64,000 bases of DNA from Arachidicoccus ginsenosidivorans (GCF_007971385.1 NZ_CP042434.1:3162001-3226000); one strand, 5' to 3'; shown: positions 27,756-38,135, numbered from the stretch's first letter. Program-made: numbers and translations. Notes: a model not told the origin generated them from the letters alone.

Positions 27756-30592
27756 TTAAGACTCCCAGTGGCGTCCTCCTCGTTTATGCTCAGGGCGTTC
27801 ATGTTGGGAGTCGTTACTTTTTTCGCTATGATCACCACTATCTTTTTTGCCGCTAAGATTTAGATGCAGGTTCTTCAGATTATAGGAGAACGTCAGTAGG
27901 AAATAGCGTTTAAATACATCATTTTGGGTTTGTTGAATGAAATTATCAGAGCGGACAAAATCAAGCCCATTACTCTGATTGAGCAGGTCTGTTACCGAAA
28001 AGGTAAGTTTGGCGGATTTGTTGGCGAAAGATTTGGAGACAGATAAGTTAACGATGGTACTGTTGTTTTGCTGCTCCTTAGGCAGACCAGCATATAAGGT
28101 ATAATGGCAACCTGCGGAAGATTCCCAACCGGATTCACTATACCAGGTGCCGTCAAAGGAGAATACCTGGTCAAAATAGTTACCATTGGTAGAGCGACTA
28201 ACTGAATAACTGGTCAGGTTATAGGAAGGTCTTGTGGTGAAATTGATATCTAGGGATTTTTCAAAATTAGAGCGCCACCGGAAGGTCTCAGAGAAGGAAA
28301 CCTTGGTCGTGTAGTTTTTAACCGCATCAATCAGACTCACCATATGTTGTTGGTTGATCCTGGTCTGCAAATCAAGATTAGAGGGGATCCAACGAATGGG
28401 CAGACCAAAGCCTAAATAGGCACTTAACTGATAATTTCCGTTGATATTGACCGGCATAGAATACTGACCACCATTATCCAGTCTCTTTACTGAGTTTACC
28501 ACACTGTTATTAGCGATCTCCATATCGAGTTTTCCATAAAAGGAACGACCAGTGGCACTGTCACGATTTCGGTATTCAATAAACGCATTGTGGTTGAACC
28601 TTTGCTTCAGATCCGGATTACCGGCCCGGATATACAAAGGATTAGAATTGTCTACAATGGGTTGCATCTGACCCACACTGGGTTGGCTGGTTCTGCCTGA
28701 ATACCGCATCCTGAGTCGACGCCATTTACTGAACCGGTAAGTAAAGCTGGCAGAAGGATATAGGTTGACATAATCCTGGTGGATATCGGTATGTTTCGTG
28801 TGGTTCAGGCTGGAAACTTTACCCCACTGCGTTCCGGATCCTACACTGAACCTGACATGTTCATCATGGTAGCGGTAACTGAGAGTAGAACGGGTAGACC
28901 TATAGGTATTACCGTATAAATTGGTTAGGGTAGAATCAATATCTGTATACCCGCCAGTCGCCTCATCATAATTATAGGTCTGCTGGTTGGATTCACTTTG
29001 GGAATAGGCGCCATTTAATTCCAGCTGTAGCATATGGTGCAGCCCCAAAGGTTCTGTATAATCCAGATTGGCCCTATATGAGCTATTGGCGGAAGTATTT
29101 ATGAACTGACGCCGGGTCGCATCCAGGCTATCTGCTACAAAATCGTACAGATCAGTATTGCTAAGGCGGGTGCGATCATTGCTGTTATGGCCTATGTTCA
29201 CATCCAGGGATATGGACCGGCCCCGTTTTTTGAACCGGTGGTTATAGGTGGTCGCTACGCTGAAATTGTGCTGACTGCCATCTGATCTTCCGCTGTTCTC
29301 CGTTTTATTTTTATGCACAACATTATCCAGATAGGCGCTGTCAATAGTGGTGGTGGAGCTGTTTGTACTATGGTCGCTGCCAAAACTATATCTAGGCCGG
29401 ATATACAGCTCATTGGTAGAATCGAATTTGGTCTCCCAGTCTAGCGTGAATTTATGGTTTACCTGGCTGTTCCAGGAACCGCGTACTGAGTTCTTATTAA
29501 AAACGGTGTCGTTGGTGTAAAGGTCCTGGCGCCAGGATTTGGAAGATTGGTTACCGGCATTTTTGTTCAGGGTGTAACTGGCCGTTACCTTGGATTTTTG
29601 TCCCACTTTATTGCGGTAATTAAGGCCATAGGTAGAACCGTGGCTTTTGCCCACTCTGGAACCCCTGGTGTTATCGGCCTTGGCAATAAAAGAAATCTGT
29701 TTATCTGGGCCATACAGGAAAGCCTTCCCGTCAATACGGTATAATGGTGTTTTAAGGTTGGCTGCCCGGCTGCCAATGGCTATGGAAGGCTTGCCGAATA
29801 AGCCCTTAAATTTACGTCGGGTAACAATATTGATAGTGCGAATCCTTTCTCCATCATCAAAACCCGTGAATTTACTCTGATCGGTCTGCGCGTCATAAAC
29901 CTGAATTTTTTAATGGCATCCGCCGGTAGATTTTTGATGGCCATAGCGGGATTGTCCCCAAAGAAAGGTTTACCGTTGACATATACCTTGGGAACGGCCT
30001 GGCCGTCGGACTGCACATTGCCGTCTTTGTCTACCTCTATTCCAGACATTTTATTGAGTAAATCGCCAGCAGTGGCATCTGGCTTAACTTTATAGGCATC
30101 GGCATTAAATTCGGTCGTGTCACCGTTCATGGTGACCGGCCTCACTGCGGTGACAGATACCACGTCCATATCGTTGTAATGATCGGCCAGCAGTAATGTG
30201 CCAATATTTAAAGTGTCCTGCTCATTATCAATAGAAAGGTATTTTTGCAATCGAACAAAGTTCTGGGATTGAATATCCAGTATATAGGTATCTGGTGTTA
30301 TGCCGGTAAATGAAAAATGACCCAGACTGTCGGAAATTTGATATTTAACCTTGGCTGTATCACTGGCTTTCATCAGTTTAAGCGTCGCTCCGTAGATGGC
30401 TGTTTTATTGGAATCCTTGAGTATGCCTATCATTACCTCCTGCGTTTGATGACTGTTTTGCTGTGCCTTCAGCCCGGTCACGGACAAAATAAGCAGCGAC
30501 ATGAAGCACAACCCATAATAGCGGGCGTAAGGGCGAAAGAAAAACCTATTGATATACTTTAAAATAGAATGTACGTGGAAATAATGATGCAT
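27756..30592 (-). CDS. Outer-membrane beta-barrel protein with carboxypeptidase-regulatory N-terminus (frame break)
   Basis: 945 residues after restoring one base at the T-run 29906-29911 (AIKKIQVYDAQTDQSKFTGF). Signal peptide-like hydrophobic segment at about 27-45 (YYGLCFMSLLILSVTGLKAQ), a carboxypeptidase-regulatory Ig-like domain (IGILKDSNKTAIYGATLKLM, residues 53-140), a TonB-plug-like region (SVTAVRPVTMNGDTTEFNAD, GDLLNKMSGIEVDKDGNVQS), and about 600 residues of barrel strands alternating aromatic/polar (TSYSVSRSTNGNYFDQVF). This is the OMP_b-brl_3 type rather than a SusC: no SusD partner. A His/Gly-rich end (HERPEHKRGGRHWES). Import cargo unknown. Confidence 0.85.
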
Positions 30593-31226
30593 ATTTACTT
30601 AAAAGCGGTTAATATGGTATTTTATGAGCAGGTGATAAAGTTTTTTTGTGCTGAATAGGCAGTAATCTCTGAGGAAGTGATAAACTCCATACTTGGTGCA
30701 CGTATTTTATCTCTTCATCATTATTATTATGAGATAATCTTATACGATTTATTATCTGTTGAAATGACAACATAGAAACTTGCTTTATGTATAGATTAAT
30801 TACAGTTATAAATAAAGGACCCATTTAGAGATAATTCCCTATAATTTACAGCTAACTAGACAGATGTGCACGCAGAAATTCAGGGGAAAGCGCCCCAGAA
30901 TCAATCTTTGTGTCTACTGTTTGAAAATTTCTGAAAATAAATGTAACTGAACGAGGTCCATGCCGCAAAGACAGGACGACGACGCTTAAGCCTGCTGTTA
31001 GATCGTTGAAATACAGAAAGGTTTAATGATAGGGGCAATTTAAAGCAGATTTGATCATCCGGGTTTTTAAATAGTCAAAATTGAAGATTAATATTTTGAT
31101 TGTCACGCAGAATATATTTTGAAGGCAGAAAGGCTATGATACTAGTCTTTATTCTATTTATAATCGGGAAAAATTGGCTTTATAAATTAAAAAATGAAAA
31201 AAAAGTGCAAATATGTAATTTTGATG

Positions 31227-31234
31227 TATATTTG
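31227..31234 (+). promoter_or_regulatory. -7 box of the ATPase gene at 31261
   Basis: TATATTTG, full -7 match, 26 bases before the ATG. No good -33. The remaining gap 30593-31226 is AT-rich; a 71-codon minus frame at 30609-30824 has no supporting similarity and I do not count it as a gene. Confidence 0.5.
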
Positions 31235-31260
31235 CGTATTATCAAATCAAAGGAATAAGT

Positions 31261-32589
31261 ATGTTAATCGAGTTCAATGTTGAGAATTTTCTTTCCTTCA
31301 AAGATCTGACGACACTTTCCATGGTCGCTGCCAAATCTTTTAAGGAACATGAACTGTCCAATTTGATTCAGCCGGAGAAAGTTGATTTTAGGTTATTGAA
31401 ATCAACAATTATTTATGGTAATAATGCCAGTGGAAAAAGTAACCTTCTGGAGGCGATGGGATTCATGAAGTCTATGGTTTTGAATTCTTTTAAAGAGGCA
31501 TTAAATGGCAATAAGGATAAGAAATTTCCTTTGAAGAAATTTGCATTAAATTCTAAATCTGAAAAGGAGAGTAGTTTCTTTGAAATTTTATTTATTCAAA
31601 ATGGGACAAGGTATCGTTATGGTTTTGAACTGGATTATGATAGCGTCGTAGCCGAATGGCTTTTTCATACGACCAGCAAGGAGGTTTATTTATTTAGAAG
31701 AGACGGACAAAAATTTGAAATCAATAAGTCAGCCTTTAAAGAAGGACTTGGTAAGGAAGAAGACGTAAAAGAGAATGTGTTATTTTTGTCCTTTCTATCT
31801 TTTTACGAAAAATCAAACATCTCTAATAGAATTATTGCCTGGTTTGATGATTTTAATTTTGTAAACGGGGTTCATGATGGAGGCCATAAACGATATACAT
31901 TAGAAAAGTTAAGCAGTGACAAGCAGTTTTTTAATTGGGCGCTGCACTTTTTAAAGTTTTTAGAGATTTCTAATATATCTAATGATAGAGCGTTAAAGGA
32001 GCTTGAGCTTAAGAAAAATCAAGGTAAGGATGATGGCGAATTGGTCAATAAAATTCTCTCAAATTTTCACACCCTTACTTCAAGTGAAAAATTAGTTACC
32101 TATCATAGAAAATTTGATGAACATAACGTCCTGGTTGATACGGTGCCTTTTAATTTTGACCTTCAAGAGTCAGAAGGAACTAAAAAATTGTTGTACCTTT
32201 TAGGTCCATGCTATGATACATTGAGAAATGGGAGAATATTAGTTGTTGATGAGCTGGATTCAAGGTTTCATCCGCATCTTACTTTGAGATTGCTTAATCT
32301 GTTTCATTTTTTTAACTTGAACGGTGCACAACTTATTTGTGCTGTTCATGACATCTCTTTATTGAATAAAGACACCTTCAGGAGGGATCAGATATGGTTT
32401 GTAGAGAAAAACCAGTTTGGGGCGACACAATTATATTCATTAGGAGATTTTAAAACCGATAAAGTAAGGAATAAAACAGCCTTTGATAAGAATTATATGG
32501 AAGGCAAATATGGAGCTGTTCCTTATTTTGAAAAAGATGAACAATTGAAAAAAATGCTATATGAAAAAAGGGAGGCAGGGGAAGTTTAA
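31261..32589 (+). CDS. AAA-family ATPase, RloA/AAA_15-like (defence-type)
   Basis: 442 residues. An OLD/SMC-like ABC ATPase: MLIEFNVENFLSFKDLTTLS (beta-strand start), Walker A GNNASGKS at residues 53-60, C-terminal Walker B ILVVDELDSRFHPHL and a D-loop/switch ICAVHDISLL. In RloA-RloB systems this protein is followed by a toprim- or RloB-type effector; here the following gene begins with a RloB-like start but continues as something else. AT-rich compared with the neighbours, suggesting an accessory island. Role in anti-phage defence is inference. Related to the ATPase at 53440-54798 in layout (MLIxxxVENFLSF start). Confidence 0.75.
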   Translation: MLIEFNVENFLSFKDLTTLSMVAAKSFKEHELSNLIQPEKVDFRLLKSTIIYGNNASGKSNLLEAMGFMKSMVLNSFKEALNGNKDKKFPLKKFALNSKSEKESSFFEILFIQNGTRYRYGFELDYDSVVAEWLFHTTSKEVYLFRRDGQKFEINKSAFKEGLGKEEDVKENVLFLSFLSFYEKSNISNRIIAWFDDFNFVNGVHDGGHKRYTLEKLSSDKQFFNWALHFLKFLEISNISNDRALKELELKKNQGKDDGELVNKILSNFHTLTSSEKLVTYHRKFDEHNVLVDTVPFNFDLQESEGTKKLLYLLGPCYDTLRNGRILVVDELDSRFHPHLTLRLLNLFHFFNLNGAQLICAVHDISLLNKDTFRRDQIWFVEKNQFGATQLYSLGDFKTDKVRNKTAFDKNYMEGKYGAVPYFEKDEQLKKMLYEKREAGEV

Positions 32590-33004
32590 AGAAAGGAGTG
32601 GACACATTGAAAGGGAAAATAAGGGCTTAGAAATTCGAGAGGATGTTGGCAAACCATATATAGTTTTAAGTCTGAAAGATTTTGAAAATACGCAAGGTCA
32701 AACTTTTGAGCAGTGGGAAAAGGACGAATTACTTTCTCTTGCAATAACAAAGCTTCAAATGGTCTGCAGTCTGACTAGACAGGAAGCGACTAGGCAGCAA
32801 ATTATTAAAGAATATCCAAAGGGAACCTTTCCGCCTGATAGTGATTTTTATCATCCTAAACATATTGCACCAGACATTGCCTGGTGCTCAATGCATATTC
32901 AAGGTAAGGAGTGTGTTATTGGATATTTTACTGACCATATTTTCAATATAGTTTTTCTCGATCAATACCATAAATTCTGGAAATCTAGAAAAAGAGGGAC
33001 TTAA
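32561..33004 (+). CDS. Uncharacterised partner of the ATPase, RloB-like start only
   Basis: 147 residues, overlapping the ATPase end by 29 bases. The first 13 residues (MKKGRQGKFKERS) look like the basic start of a RloB protein, but the nucleotide-hydrolase-like CEGxxTEPxYF body of RloB is missing. From residue 25 (EIREDVGKPYIVLSLKDFEN) it is a different protein with a conserved-looking C-terminus (AWCSMHIQGKECVIGYFTDH then NIVFLDQYHKFWKS). I do not recognise this family. It could be a new effector, a regulator, or the product of a deletion that fused two genes. Confidence 0.55.
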   Translation: MKKGRQGKFKERSGHIERENKGLEIREDVGKPYIVLSLKDFENTQGQTFEQWEKDELLSLAITKLQMVCSLTRQEATRQQIIKEYPKGTFPPDSDFYHPKHIAPDIAWCSMHIQGKECVIGYFTDHIFNIVFLDQYHKFWKSRKRGT

Positions 33005-33119
33005 ATTCCAGAAAGTGGCTTAGGTACTGGGGCGGGCACTTCAACTTAGGTTAATATGTTTGCTTGTGGTTGAAATTTTTACAGAACGGAAAACCTTGTT
33101 TTGCACATTTGATGCTTTT

Positions 33120-33584
33120 TTATGCATTCTTAAGCGTCTCCAGATCCAGTTTGACCATCTGCATCATAGCCTGCATAACCCTGTCTGATTTCCCCGGTTC
33201 CTTACTTAGCAGCCACTGGCTAAACTCGGCTGGAACGATTTGCCAGGAAATCCCGAACTTATCGGTTAGCCATCCACATTGCATTGTCTGGCCATCTTTT
33301 GCCAGATGCTCCCACGCGGTATCTATTTGCTGTTGTGTTTCACAAAGGAGCATAATAGAAATAGCCGGTGTGAATTTAAATGCATTCCCACCATTAAGTG
33401 CCATATATCTTATTCCAGCCATTTCAAATTCGATGGTAAGCGGTACTTGACTGCCCTGTCTGGGTGGTGCAATTTCAGTATAAAACTTACTGATGACTTT
33501 CAGTTCTTTGATAATCTCCCCGTAATAGGCAATGGCCTCTTCAGCGTTGCCATCAAACCATAAACAAATTTCAGATGTTCGCAT
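33120..33584 (-). CDS. VOC-family protein
   Basis: 154 residues. Vicinal-oxygen-chelate fold of the PhnB/3-demethylubiquinone-like group: ICLWFDGNAEEAIAYYGEII at the N-terminus (SEIC...F start), QVPLTIEFEMAGIRYMALNG in the middle, and TDKFGISWQIVP near the C-terminus, the usual WQIVP signature. The metal ligands typical of glyoxalase I are not all visible, so enzyme activity cannot be assigned. Same strand as the next PhnB-like gene, 75 bases away, so a pair. Confidence 0.8.
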   Translation of the reverse strand: MRTSEICLWFDGNAEEAIAYYGEIIKELKVISKFYTEIAPPRQGSQVPLTIEFEMAGIRYMALNGGNAFKFTPAISIMLLCETQQQIDTAWEHLAKDGQTMQCGWLTDKFGISWQIVPAEFSQWLLSKEPGKSDRVMQAMMQMVKLDLETLKNA

Positions 33585-33659
33585 AATGTTTTTTTTAATT
33601 GATTATAAAACTTTGATACTGACTGTTCCGATTAATACCCATTACTCTGTCAGCTTTAT

Positions 33660-34112
33660 TTATGGTTTTTTCAATTGACAGCTGATCATCCACTGAACAC
33701 CGAACTGATCAGTGAGTTGACCAAAAAGATCGCCCCAGAACATGGGTTGCATATCCACCTGGATTTTTGCTTCTTTGGAAAGTCTGGTGAATATTTCTTT
33801 GGCATCAGCTTCGCTTTCTGTTCTAATGGCAATAAATTGTGTGTTGCCTTGGTTAAAAGAATAGGTTTCGCCGTTGCAATAGGAACGAATCATATCAGAT
33901 GCCTGCAGCATCTGACCTCCTGGTAGCGGAAGACAGATATGCATGAGCTTATCATTTTCCGCTGGATCTAATTTTTGATCACCTTGAGCAGGGCTTTCAG
34001 ATGCTTTCATCTTAAAACTAAATTCGCCACCAAAAACGGATTGGTAAAACTCAAATGCCTGCGTAGCGTTACCATCAAAGATCAAATAGGGGTTGATTGT
34101 AAGTGTTTCCAT
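33660..34112 (-). CDS. PhnB-like VOC-family protein
   Basis: 150 residues. INPYLIFDGNATQAFEFYQS (start of first module), SFKMKASESPAQGDQ, then MHICLPLPGGQMLQASD and FGQLTDQFGVQWMI (second module). PhnB-type VOC proteins with no known reaction are common in soil and gut Bacteroidota. Forms a tandem pair with the VOC gene at 33120. Divergently placed to the GlxA-type regulator at 34320, which may control it; this is inference from position only. Confidence 0.85.
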   Translation of the reverse strand: METLTINPYLIFDGNATQAFEFYQSVFGGEFSFKMKASESPAQGDQKLDPAENDKLMHICLPLPGGQMLQASDMIRSYCNGETYSFNQGNTQFIAIRTESEADAKEIFTRLSKEAKIQVDMQPMFWGDLFGQLTDQFGVQWMISCQLKKP

Positions 34113-34319
34113 GATTTTTAAGTTATTTGTTTTTGGAATGAATTGTCCGGCTACCGTGGCTTATTATTTTAGACGGTGATTTTGTGTGCCGAGGAAATCG
34201 GATAGAGTGGGGTAGCCCAAATGTTTCCATAACAAAGTTATAACCTTAAAAACAAACTTTTAGTATGATTGTACGGCAAAAAAGGGGGGTGATTGCGACG
34301 TAATTATTATCTTTAATCT

Positions 34320-35312
34320 ATGAAGCGCATCTCCATCCTTGTTCCTGAAAGAGCGATCCTTGGTAGCCTGGAAGGTACCAGGCAGTTATTTACCCAGGTT
34401 AATGGGTTTTGTCTGCAAAGCGGACAAGCACCACTATTTGATGTTCAATTAGTTGGAATGCAGTATGACACTAAAGTCAGCGGAGGCCTGTTTACAGTGA
34501 ATGCGACGCATTTACTAAGTGAAGTCACAACGACAGATTTGATTATTATTCCGGCCATTGATGGAGATCTTAGTGAGGCTGTCCGCATAAACAGTGCTTT
34601 TGTCCCCTGGATTAAAGCTCAATATGAGGCAGGAGCAGAAGTTGCCAGTCTTTGCCTGGGAGCCTTTTTGCTCGCTGAAACAGGCCTGTTGGCAGGTCGA
34701 AAGTGTGCAACACATTGGCTGGCAACAGATGAATTTATGCAGCGTTATCCTACTGCTGATTTGGTGACTGAAAAGGTGATTACTGATGACAAAGGGATTT
34801 ATTGCAGCGGCGGCGCATTTTCATATCTGAATCTCATTTTATATCTGATTGAAAAATATGCGGGCAGGCAAATGGCCCTTTTATGTGCCAAAGTATTTGC
34901 CATTGAAATTGACCGCAGTACACAACTTCCTTTTACTGTATTTAGGGGACAGAAAGACCATGACGATCAGCAAGTAAGAATTGCCCAGGATTATATTGAA
35001 ACGCATTTTGGCGATAAGCTTTCAGTAGATCAGTTATGCGATATGGTGGCTGTCGGCCGAAGGAGCTTTGAGAGAAGATTTAAAAAAGCCACCAATAATA
35101 CAGTTTTGGAATATATTCAACGAGTGAAAATAGAGGTGGCGAAGCAGCATTTGGAGCAAAAAGAAAAAAATGTCAATGAGGTAATGTTTGATGTTGGGTA
35201 TATTGATCAGAAAACCTTCCGACAAATGTTTAAAAAAATAACAGGCCTCTCCCCATTGGCCTATAAAAATAAGTTCAGAAACCTGACCCCAGAAACCGCT
35301 GCTGTAAATTAG
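34320..35312 (+). CDS. GlxA-type transcriptional regulator (DJ-1/PfpI + AraC)
   Basis: 330 residues. Residues 1-190 form a DJ-1/PfpI amidotransferase-like domain with a conserved nucleophile-elbow Cys region (VASLCLGAFLLAETGLLAGR), followed by GAFSYLNLILYLIEKYAG. Residues 225-325 are an AraC helix-turn-helix domain (LSVDQLCDMVAVGRRSFERR, VNEVMFDVGYIDQKTFRQMF). GlxA regulators control catabolic operons; the target here may be the divergent VOC pair. No promoter matching TAnnTTTG is obvious. Confidence 0.88.
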   Translation: MKRISILVPERAILGSLEGTRQLFTQVNGFCLQSGQAPLFDVQLVGMQYDTKVSGGLFTVNATHLLSEVTTTDLIIIPAIDGDLSEAVRINSAFVPWIKAQYEAGAEVASLCLGAFLLAETGLLAGRKCATHWLATDEFMQRYPTADLVTEKVITDDKGIYCSGGAFSYLNLILYLIEKYAGRQMALLCAKVFAIEIDRSTQLPFTVFRGQKDHDDQQVRIAQDYIETHFGDKLSVDQLCDMVAVGRRSFERRFKKATNNTVLEYIQRVKIEVAKQHLEQKEKNVNEVMFDVGYIDQKTFRQMFKKITGLSPLAYKNKFRNLTPETAAVN

Positions 35313-35364
35313 AAGACCGGGGTAGGATAATAAGGAAGGGCTGCCTAAGGTATGGTCAAAAAAA

Positions 35365-35392
35365 ATCCCACTAAGCTGGAAAGCTGTGGGAT
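35365..35392 (-). terminator. hsp20 terminator
   Basis: Arms atcccac 35365-35371 and gtgggat 35386-35392 with an inner agct stem; on the minus strand it is followed by eight T residues. Confidence 0.85.
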
Positions 35393-35454
35393 GTCTTCAG
35401 CCGGCGAGCCGAAGCATTAAACAAAGTTATTTCATGTTGGTTGTTCCATGACTA

Positions 35455-35883
35455 TTAGAGAATTTCAATGGCTTTAGGCGTGATTTTTACCTCTTCTTTT
35501 TTAGGAAGTGTCACACTTAAAATACCATTCTCATATTTAGCCAAAATTTTGTCTGCATCGATTTTTTCATCCAGGGTAAAAGTTCTTTTGAAGCTTCTGG
35601 TAGTGAACTCCTGACGGTGGATCTTAGTGTCCTCGCTCTTTTCTTCAGTAGCAGTTTGCTTTTCATAAGAAATCGTGAGCAAGTTATCCTCCACATTTAA
35701 TTTAAAGTCCTTTTTTTCAAGACCTGGAGCGGCCACTTCCAATTGGAAAGCTTCCTTGTTTTCTTTTACATTGACAGCTGGAACATGTAGTTCTTTTGAA
35801 AAATTTGTTGCAGGGAAACCGCCAAATACTTCTTCGAATAAGTTATTCAAGGTTCCGTAATTTCTTTTAACTAAGGTTGACAT
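35455..35883 (-). CDS. Hsp20/alpha-crystallin small heat-shock protein
   Basis: 142 residues. ATP-independent holdase that binds unfolding proteins. Alpha-crystallin domain at about 38-130 (PAVNVKENKEAFQLEVAAPG, EKSEDTKIHRQEFTTRSFKR, ENGILSVTLPKK) with the closing I-x-I-type tail (ITPKAIEIL). Upstream there is an inverted repeat ttacca-5-tggtaa at 35926-35942, a possible operator, but no CIRCE element and no TAnnTTTG box. Confidence 0.93.
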   Translation of the reverse strand: MSTLVKRNYGTLNNLFEEVFGGFPATNFSKELHVPAVNVKENKEAFQLEVAAPGLEKKDFKLNVEDNLLTISYEKQTATEEKSEDTKIHRQEFTTRSFKRTFTLDEKIDADKILAKYENGILSVTLPKKEEVKITPKAIEIL

Positions 35884-36171
35884 ATGTTTTTAATTTTTAA
35901 AGTGAATAATTGATTTTACCATTAGCTGGTAATGTTCTTAAATCCGTATTTTTATTTTTAAATTCAATAATAGGGTTTCAAATGGCATACCAGGCGAAAA
36001 AATAGTCTTTTTTAGGCCGAAAAGGCAGTATGAATATATATATGTACGCCAATATGGCATATATTTAATATTCGCAGTGACATAATGGCGCATTTATGCA
36101 GTCTACTTTAATCAGTTGATGCGTTTACAATTGGAAACGGGGCAATAACCATAGGAGCATGGATAAATTTG

Positions 36172-36179
36172 TATCTTTG
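36172..36179 (+). promoter_or_regulatory. -7 box of the bacilliredoxin gene
   Basis: TATCTTTG, full match, 27 bases before ATG 36207. It rules out the upstream in-frame ATG at 36159, which would lie before the transcription start. Confidence 0.6.
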
Positions 36180-36206
36180 TGGTTCATAAAAACAAAAACA
36201 TTTACT

Positions 36207-36620
36207 ATGTATCCTGAAGAAATAGTAATGCCGATGAAGGCGGAGTTGACTGATTACGGTTTTGAAGATTTAACGACCCCGCAATCTGTAGATGCTGCCT
36301 TGCAGCGTCCCGGTACTACACTGATCGTTATTAATTCTGTATGTGGCTGCTCAGCAGGAAGTGCCCGTCCAGGTGTACTGATGGCTGTACAGAATTCAGA
36401 GAAAAAGCCCGATAATCTGGCCACTTCATTTGCTGGATTTGACGGTGCTGCTGTCAACAGATTAAGGGAATTCTTATTGCCTTATCCGCCCTCTTCACCT
36501 TCAATTGCCTTATTTAAAGACGGTAAGTTGGTGAATTTTATAGAAAGACACATGATCGAAGGCCGTTCAGCTCAATTGATCGCCGGTGCCTTAATGCAGG
36601 CATTTGAAGAAAATTGCTAA
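36207..36620 (+). CDS. BrxA/BrxB-type bacilliredoxin
   Basis: 137 residues from ATG 36207 (MYPEEIVMPMKAELT), the family N-terminus. Bacilliredoxins (YphP/YqiW) remove mixed disulfides such as bacillithiol. The conserved CGC motif is in NSVCGCSAGSARPG, and the ATSFAGFDGAAVNRLRE, PPSSPSIALFKDGKLV and ERHMIEGRSAQLIA stretches match the family. Bacteroidota make bacillithiol, so the assignment fits. A tight hairpin terminator follows. Confidence 0.9.
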   Translation: MYPEEIVMPMKAELTDYGFEDLTTPQSVDAALQRPGTTLIVINSVCGCSAGSARPGVLMAVQNSEKKPDNLATSFAGFDGAAVNRLREFLLPYPPSSPSIALFKDGKLVNFIERHMIEGRSAQLIAGALMQAFEENC

Positions 36621-36743
36621 GACCTAATGGCATTTGAAAGATATTTTGGGTGGGGCTTTGTCATTAATTATATAAGGTAATAGCAAGAATAATATTGTAA
36701 GCAATAATTACCTTTCCTACAAACGCAGTTAGTGAGCTAAAAG

Positions 36744-36783
36744 AAAACGGGCTGGTAAAATTTAAATTTTACCGGCCCGTTTT
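36744..36783. terminator. Bidirectional terminator between brx and mqnE
   Basis: Two 20-base halves (36744-36763, 36764-36783) complementary with one mismatch and no loop; runs of A on the left and T on the right serve both convergent genes. Confidence 0.75.
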
Positions 36784-36821
36784 GCTATCATTCGCCTTTA
36801 TGTATAACGCTGTCGGTACAG

Positions 36822-38000
36822 CTAGTTATAATGTGGATTGGCCTCTAATGCATCCAAATCTTCCTCACTGTAATCTTTGATGGTATTATACAATGTATCT
36901 CTCTCTATTGGGTGACGGCCAGCCTGGCGGATCAGTGATACCAATTCGGTTGTAGAGAGTGCTGGCTTTTGTTCCTCACTGCCAGCCATTGTATAGATTT
37001 TTGTTGTATCATCAATAGTCCCATCCAGGTCATCAACACCAAAACTGAGTGTTAGCTGCGCATTTTGTCTGCCCAGCATCGGCCAGTAGGCTTTCATGTG
37101 AGGGAAATTATCTAAATACAACCTGGAAATAGCATAGAGCCGCATGTCCTCAACAACGGAGCTTTCTGCAACATTAGACATGTCGTTATTTTTGTTACGG
37201 AATTTAAGGGGAATAAACGTATTGAAGCCACCGGTTTCATCCTGCAGGTTCCTGAGTTTGTCCATATGGTCAATACGGTGTGTATAATCCTCAATATGTC
37301 CAAACAGCATTGTTGCATTGGAATGCATACCCAGATTGTGGGCTGCCCTGTGAATACGAAGCCAGCCTTCTGTACCTACCTTATCATGGCAGATCTTACT
37401 ACGTACATCGGGGTGGAAGATTTCAGCACCGCCACCTGGCAAAGACTGCAGACCCGCATCTTTAAGTAACTGCATGCCTTCTTCAGGGCTAACTTTGGCT
37501 TTGCGGAACATATAGTCGAGTTCTACGGCTGTATAACCCTTAATGTGCAGTTCCGGGCGGTGTGCCTTGATGCGTTTCATGACATCAATAAAAAACTGCA
37601 TGGTGAGTTTAGGATGTACACCACCTACTATATGAACCTCTGTGACGGGTTTGCCATCGTAGCTTTTGACAATATGCATCATCTGATCCGCGGAGAGCTC
37701 CCAACCTTCTTCTCTGTTTTTGTATAATCTGGAATAAGAACAAAAGGCGCAGGTAAATACACAGACGTTGGTTGGCTCAATATGGAAGTTGCGGTTGAAA
37801 TAAGTATTGTCACCATGCTTTTTCTCCCTTACGTAATTGGCCAGTCCACCTACAAAGCCAAGAGATGCCTTTTCAAATAAGGTAATACCCTCCTGGAAAC
37901 TCAGCCTTTGCTCAGTTAATACTTTTTCACCAATTTTTCTAAGTTCGGCATCCTTTTCACTGGAAATCAATTGTTCGACTCCACTATAAGTTTCCACCAT
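36822..38000 (-). CDS. mqnE: Aminofutalosine synthase (MqnE)
   Basis: 392 residues from ATG 38000 (MVETYSGVEQLI); an in-frame TTG at 38021 lies in the -7 box and is excluded. Radical SAM enzyme of the futalosine menaquinone route; joins SAM-derived adenosyl to 3-enolpyruvyl-benzoate. Radical-SAM cluster CVFTCAFC (C-x3-C-x2-C) at about residue 74, preceded by NFHIEPTNV, then EVHIVGGVHPKL, GYTAVELDYM and SLPGGGAEIF. Other men genes are not in the window; mqnA/B/C must lie elsewhere. Clearly not the CofH or ThiH paralogue. Confidence 0.9.
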   Translation of the reverse strand: MVETYSGVEQLISSEKDAELRKIGEKVLTEQRLSFQEGITLFEKASLGFVGGLANYVREKKHGDNTYFNRNFHIEPTNVCVFTCAFCSYSRLYKNREEGWELSADQMMHIVKSYDGKPVTEVHIVGGVHPKLTMQFFIDVMKRIKAHRPELHIKGYTAVELDYMFRKAKVSPEEGMQLLKDAGLQSLPGGGAEIFHPDVRSKICHDKVGTEGWLRIHRAAHNLGMHSNATMLFGHIEDYTHRIDHMDKLRNLQDETGGFNTFIPLKFRNKNNDMSNVAESSVVEDMRLYAISRLYLDNFPHMKAYWPMLGRQNAQLTLSFGVDDLDGTIDDTTKIYTMAGSEEQKPALSTTELVSLIRQAGRHPIERDTLYNTIKDYSEEDLDALEANPHYN

Positions 38001-38018
38001 AATCACAAATTTAATGCA

Positions 38019-38047
38019 CAAATTTAAGGTTTATTGCCTAAAAGCAA
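38019..38047 (-). promoter_or_regulatory. Promoter of mqnE
   Basis: Minus-strand -33 TTG at 38047-38045 and -7 TAAATTTG at 38026-38019, spacing 18. A second TAAATTTG (38013-38006) lies directly downstream in a direct repeat. Confidence 0.65.
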
Positions 38048-38135
38048 TCACAATATCAAGGAGATCTGCTGTTATAAGCTGATAAAGCACTTTGAAAGGA
38101 AAGTTGTTTTAAGCAACGAAAGTTGATTTTTAGAG

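Noticed and set aside
30609-30824. 71-codon minus frame between the barrel and ATPase genes
   Set aside because: No promoter, no motif, AT-rich spacer.
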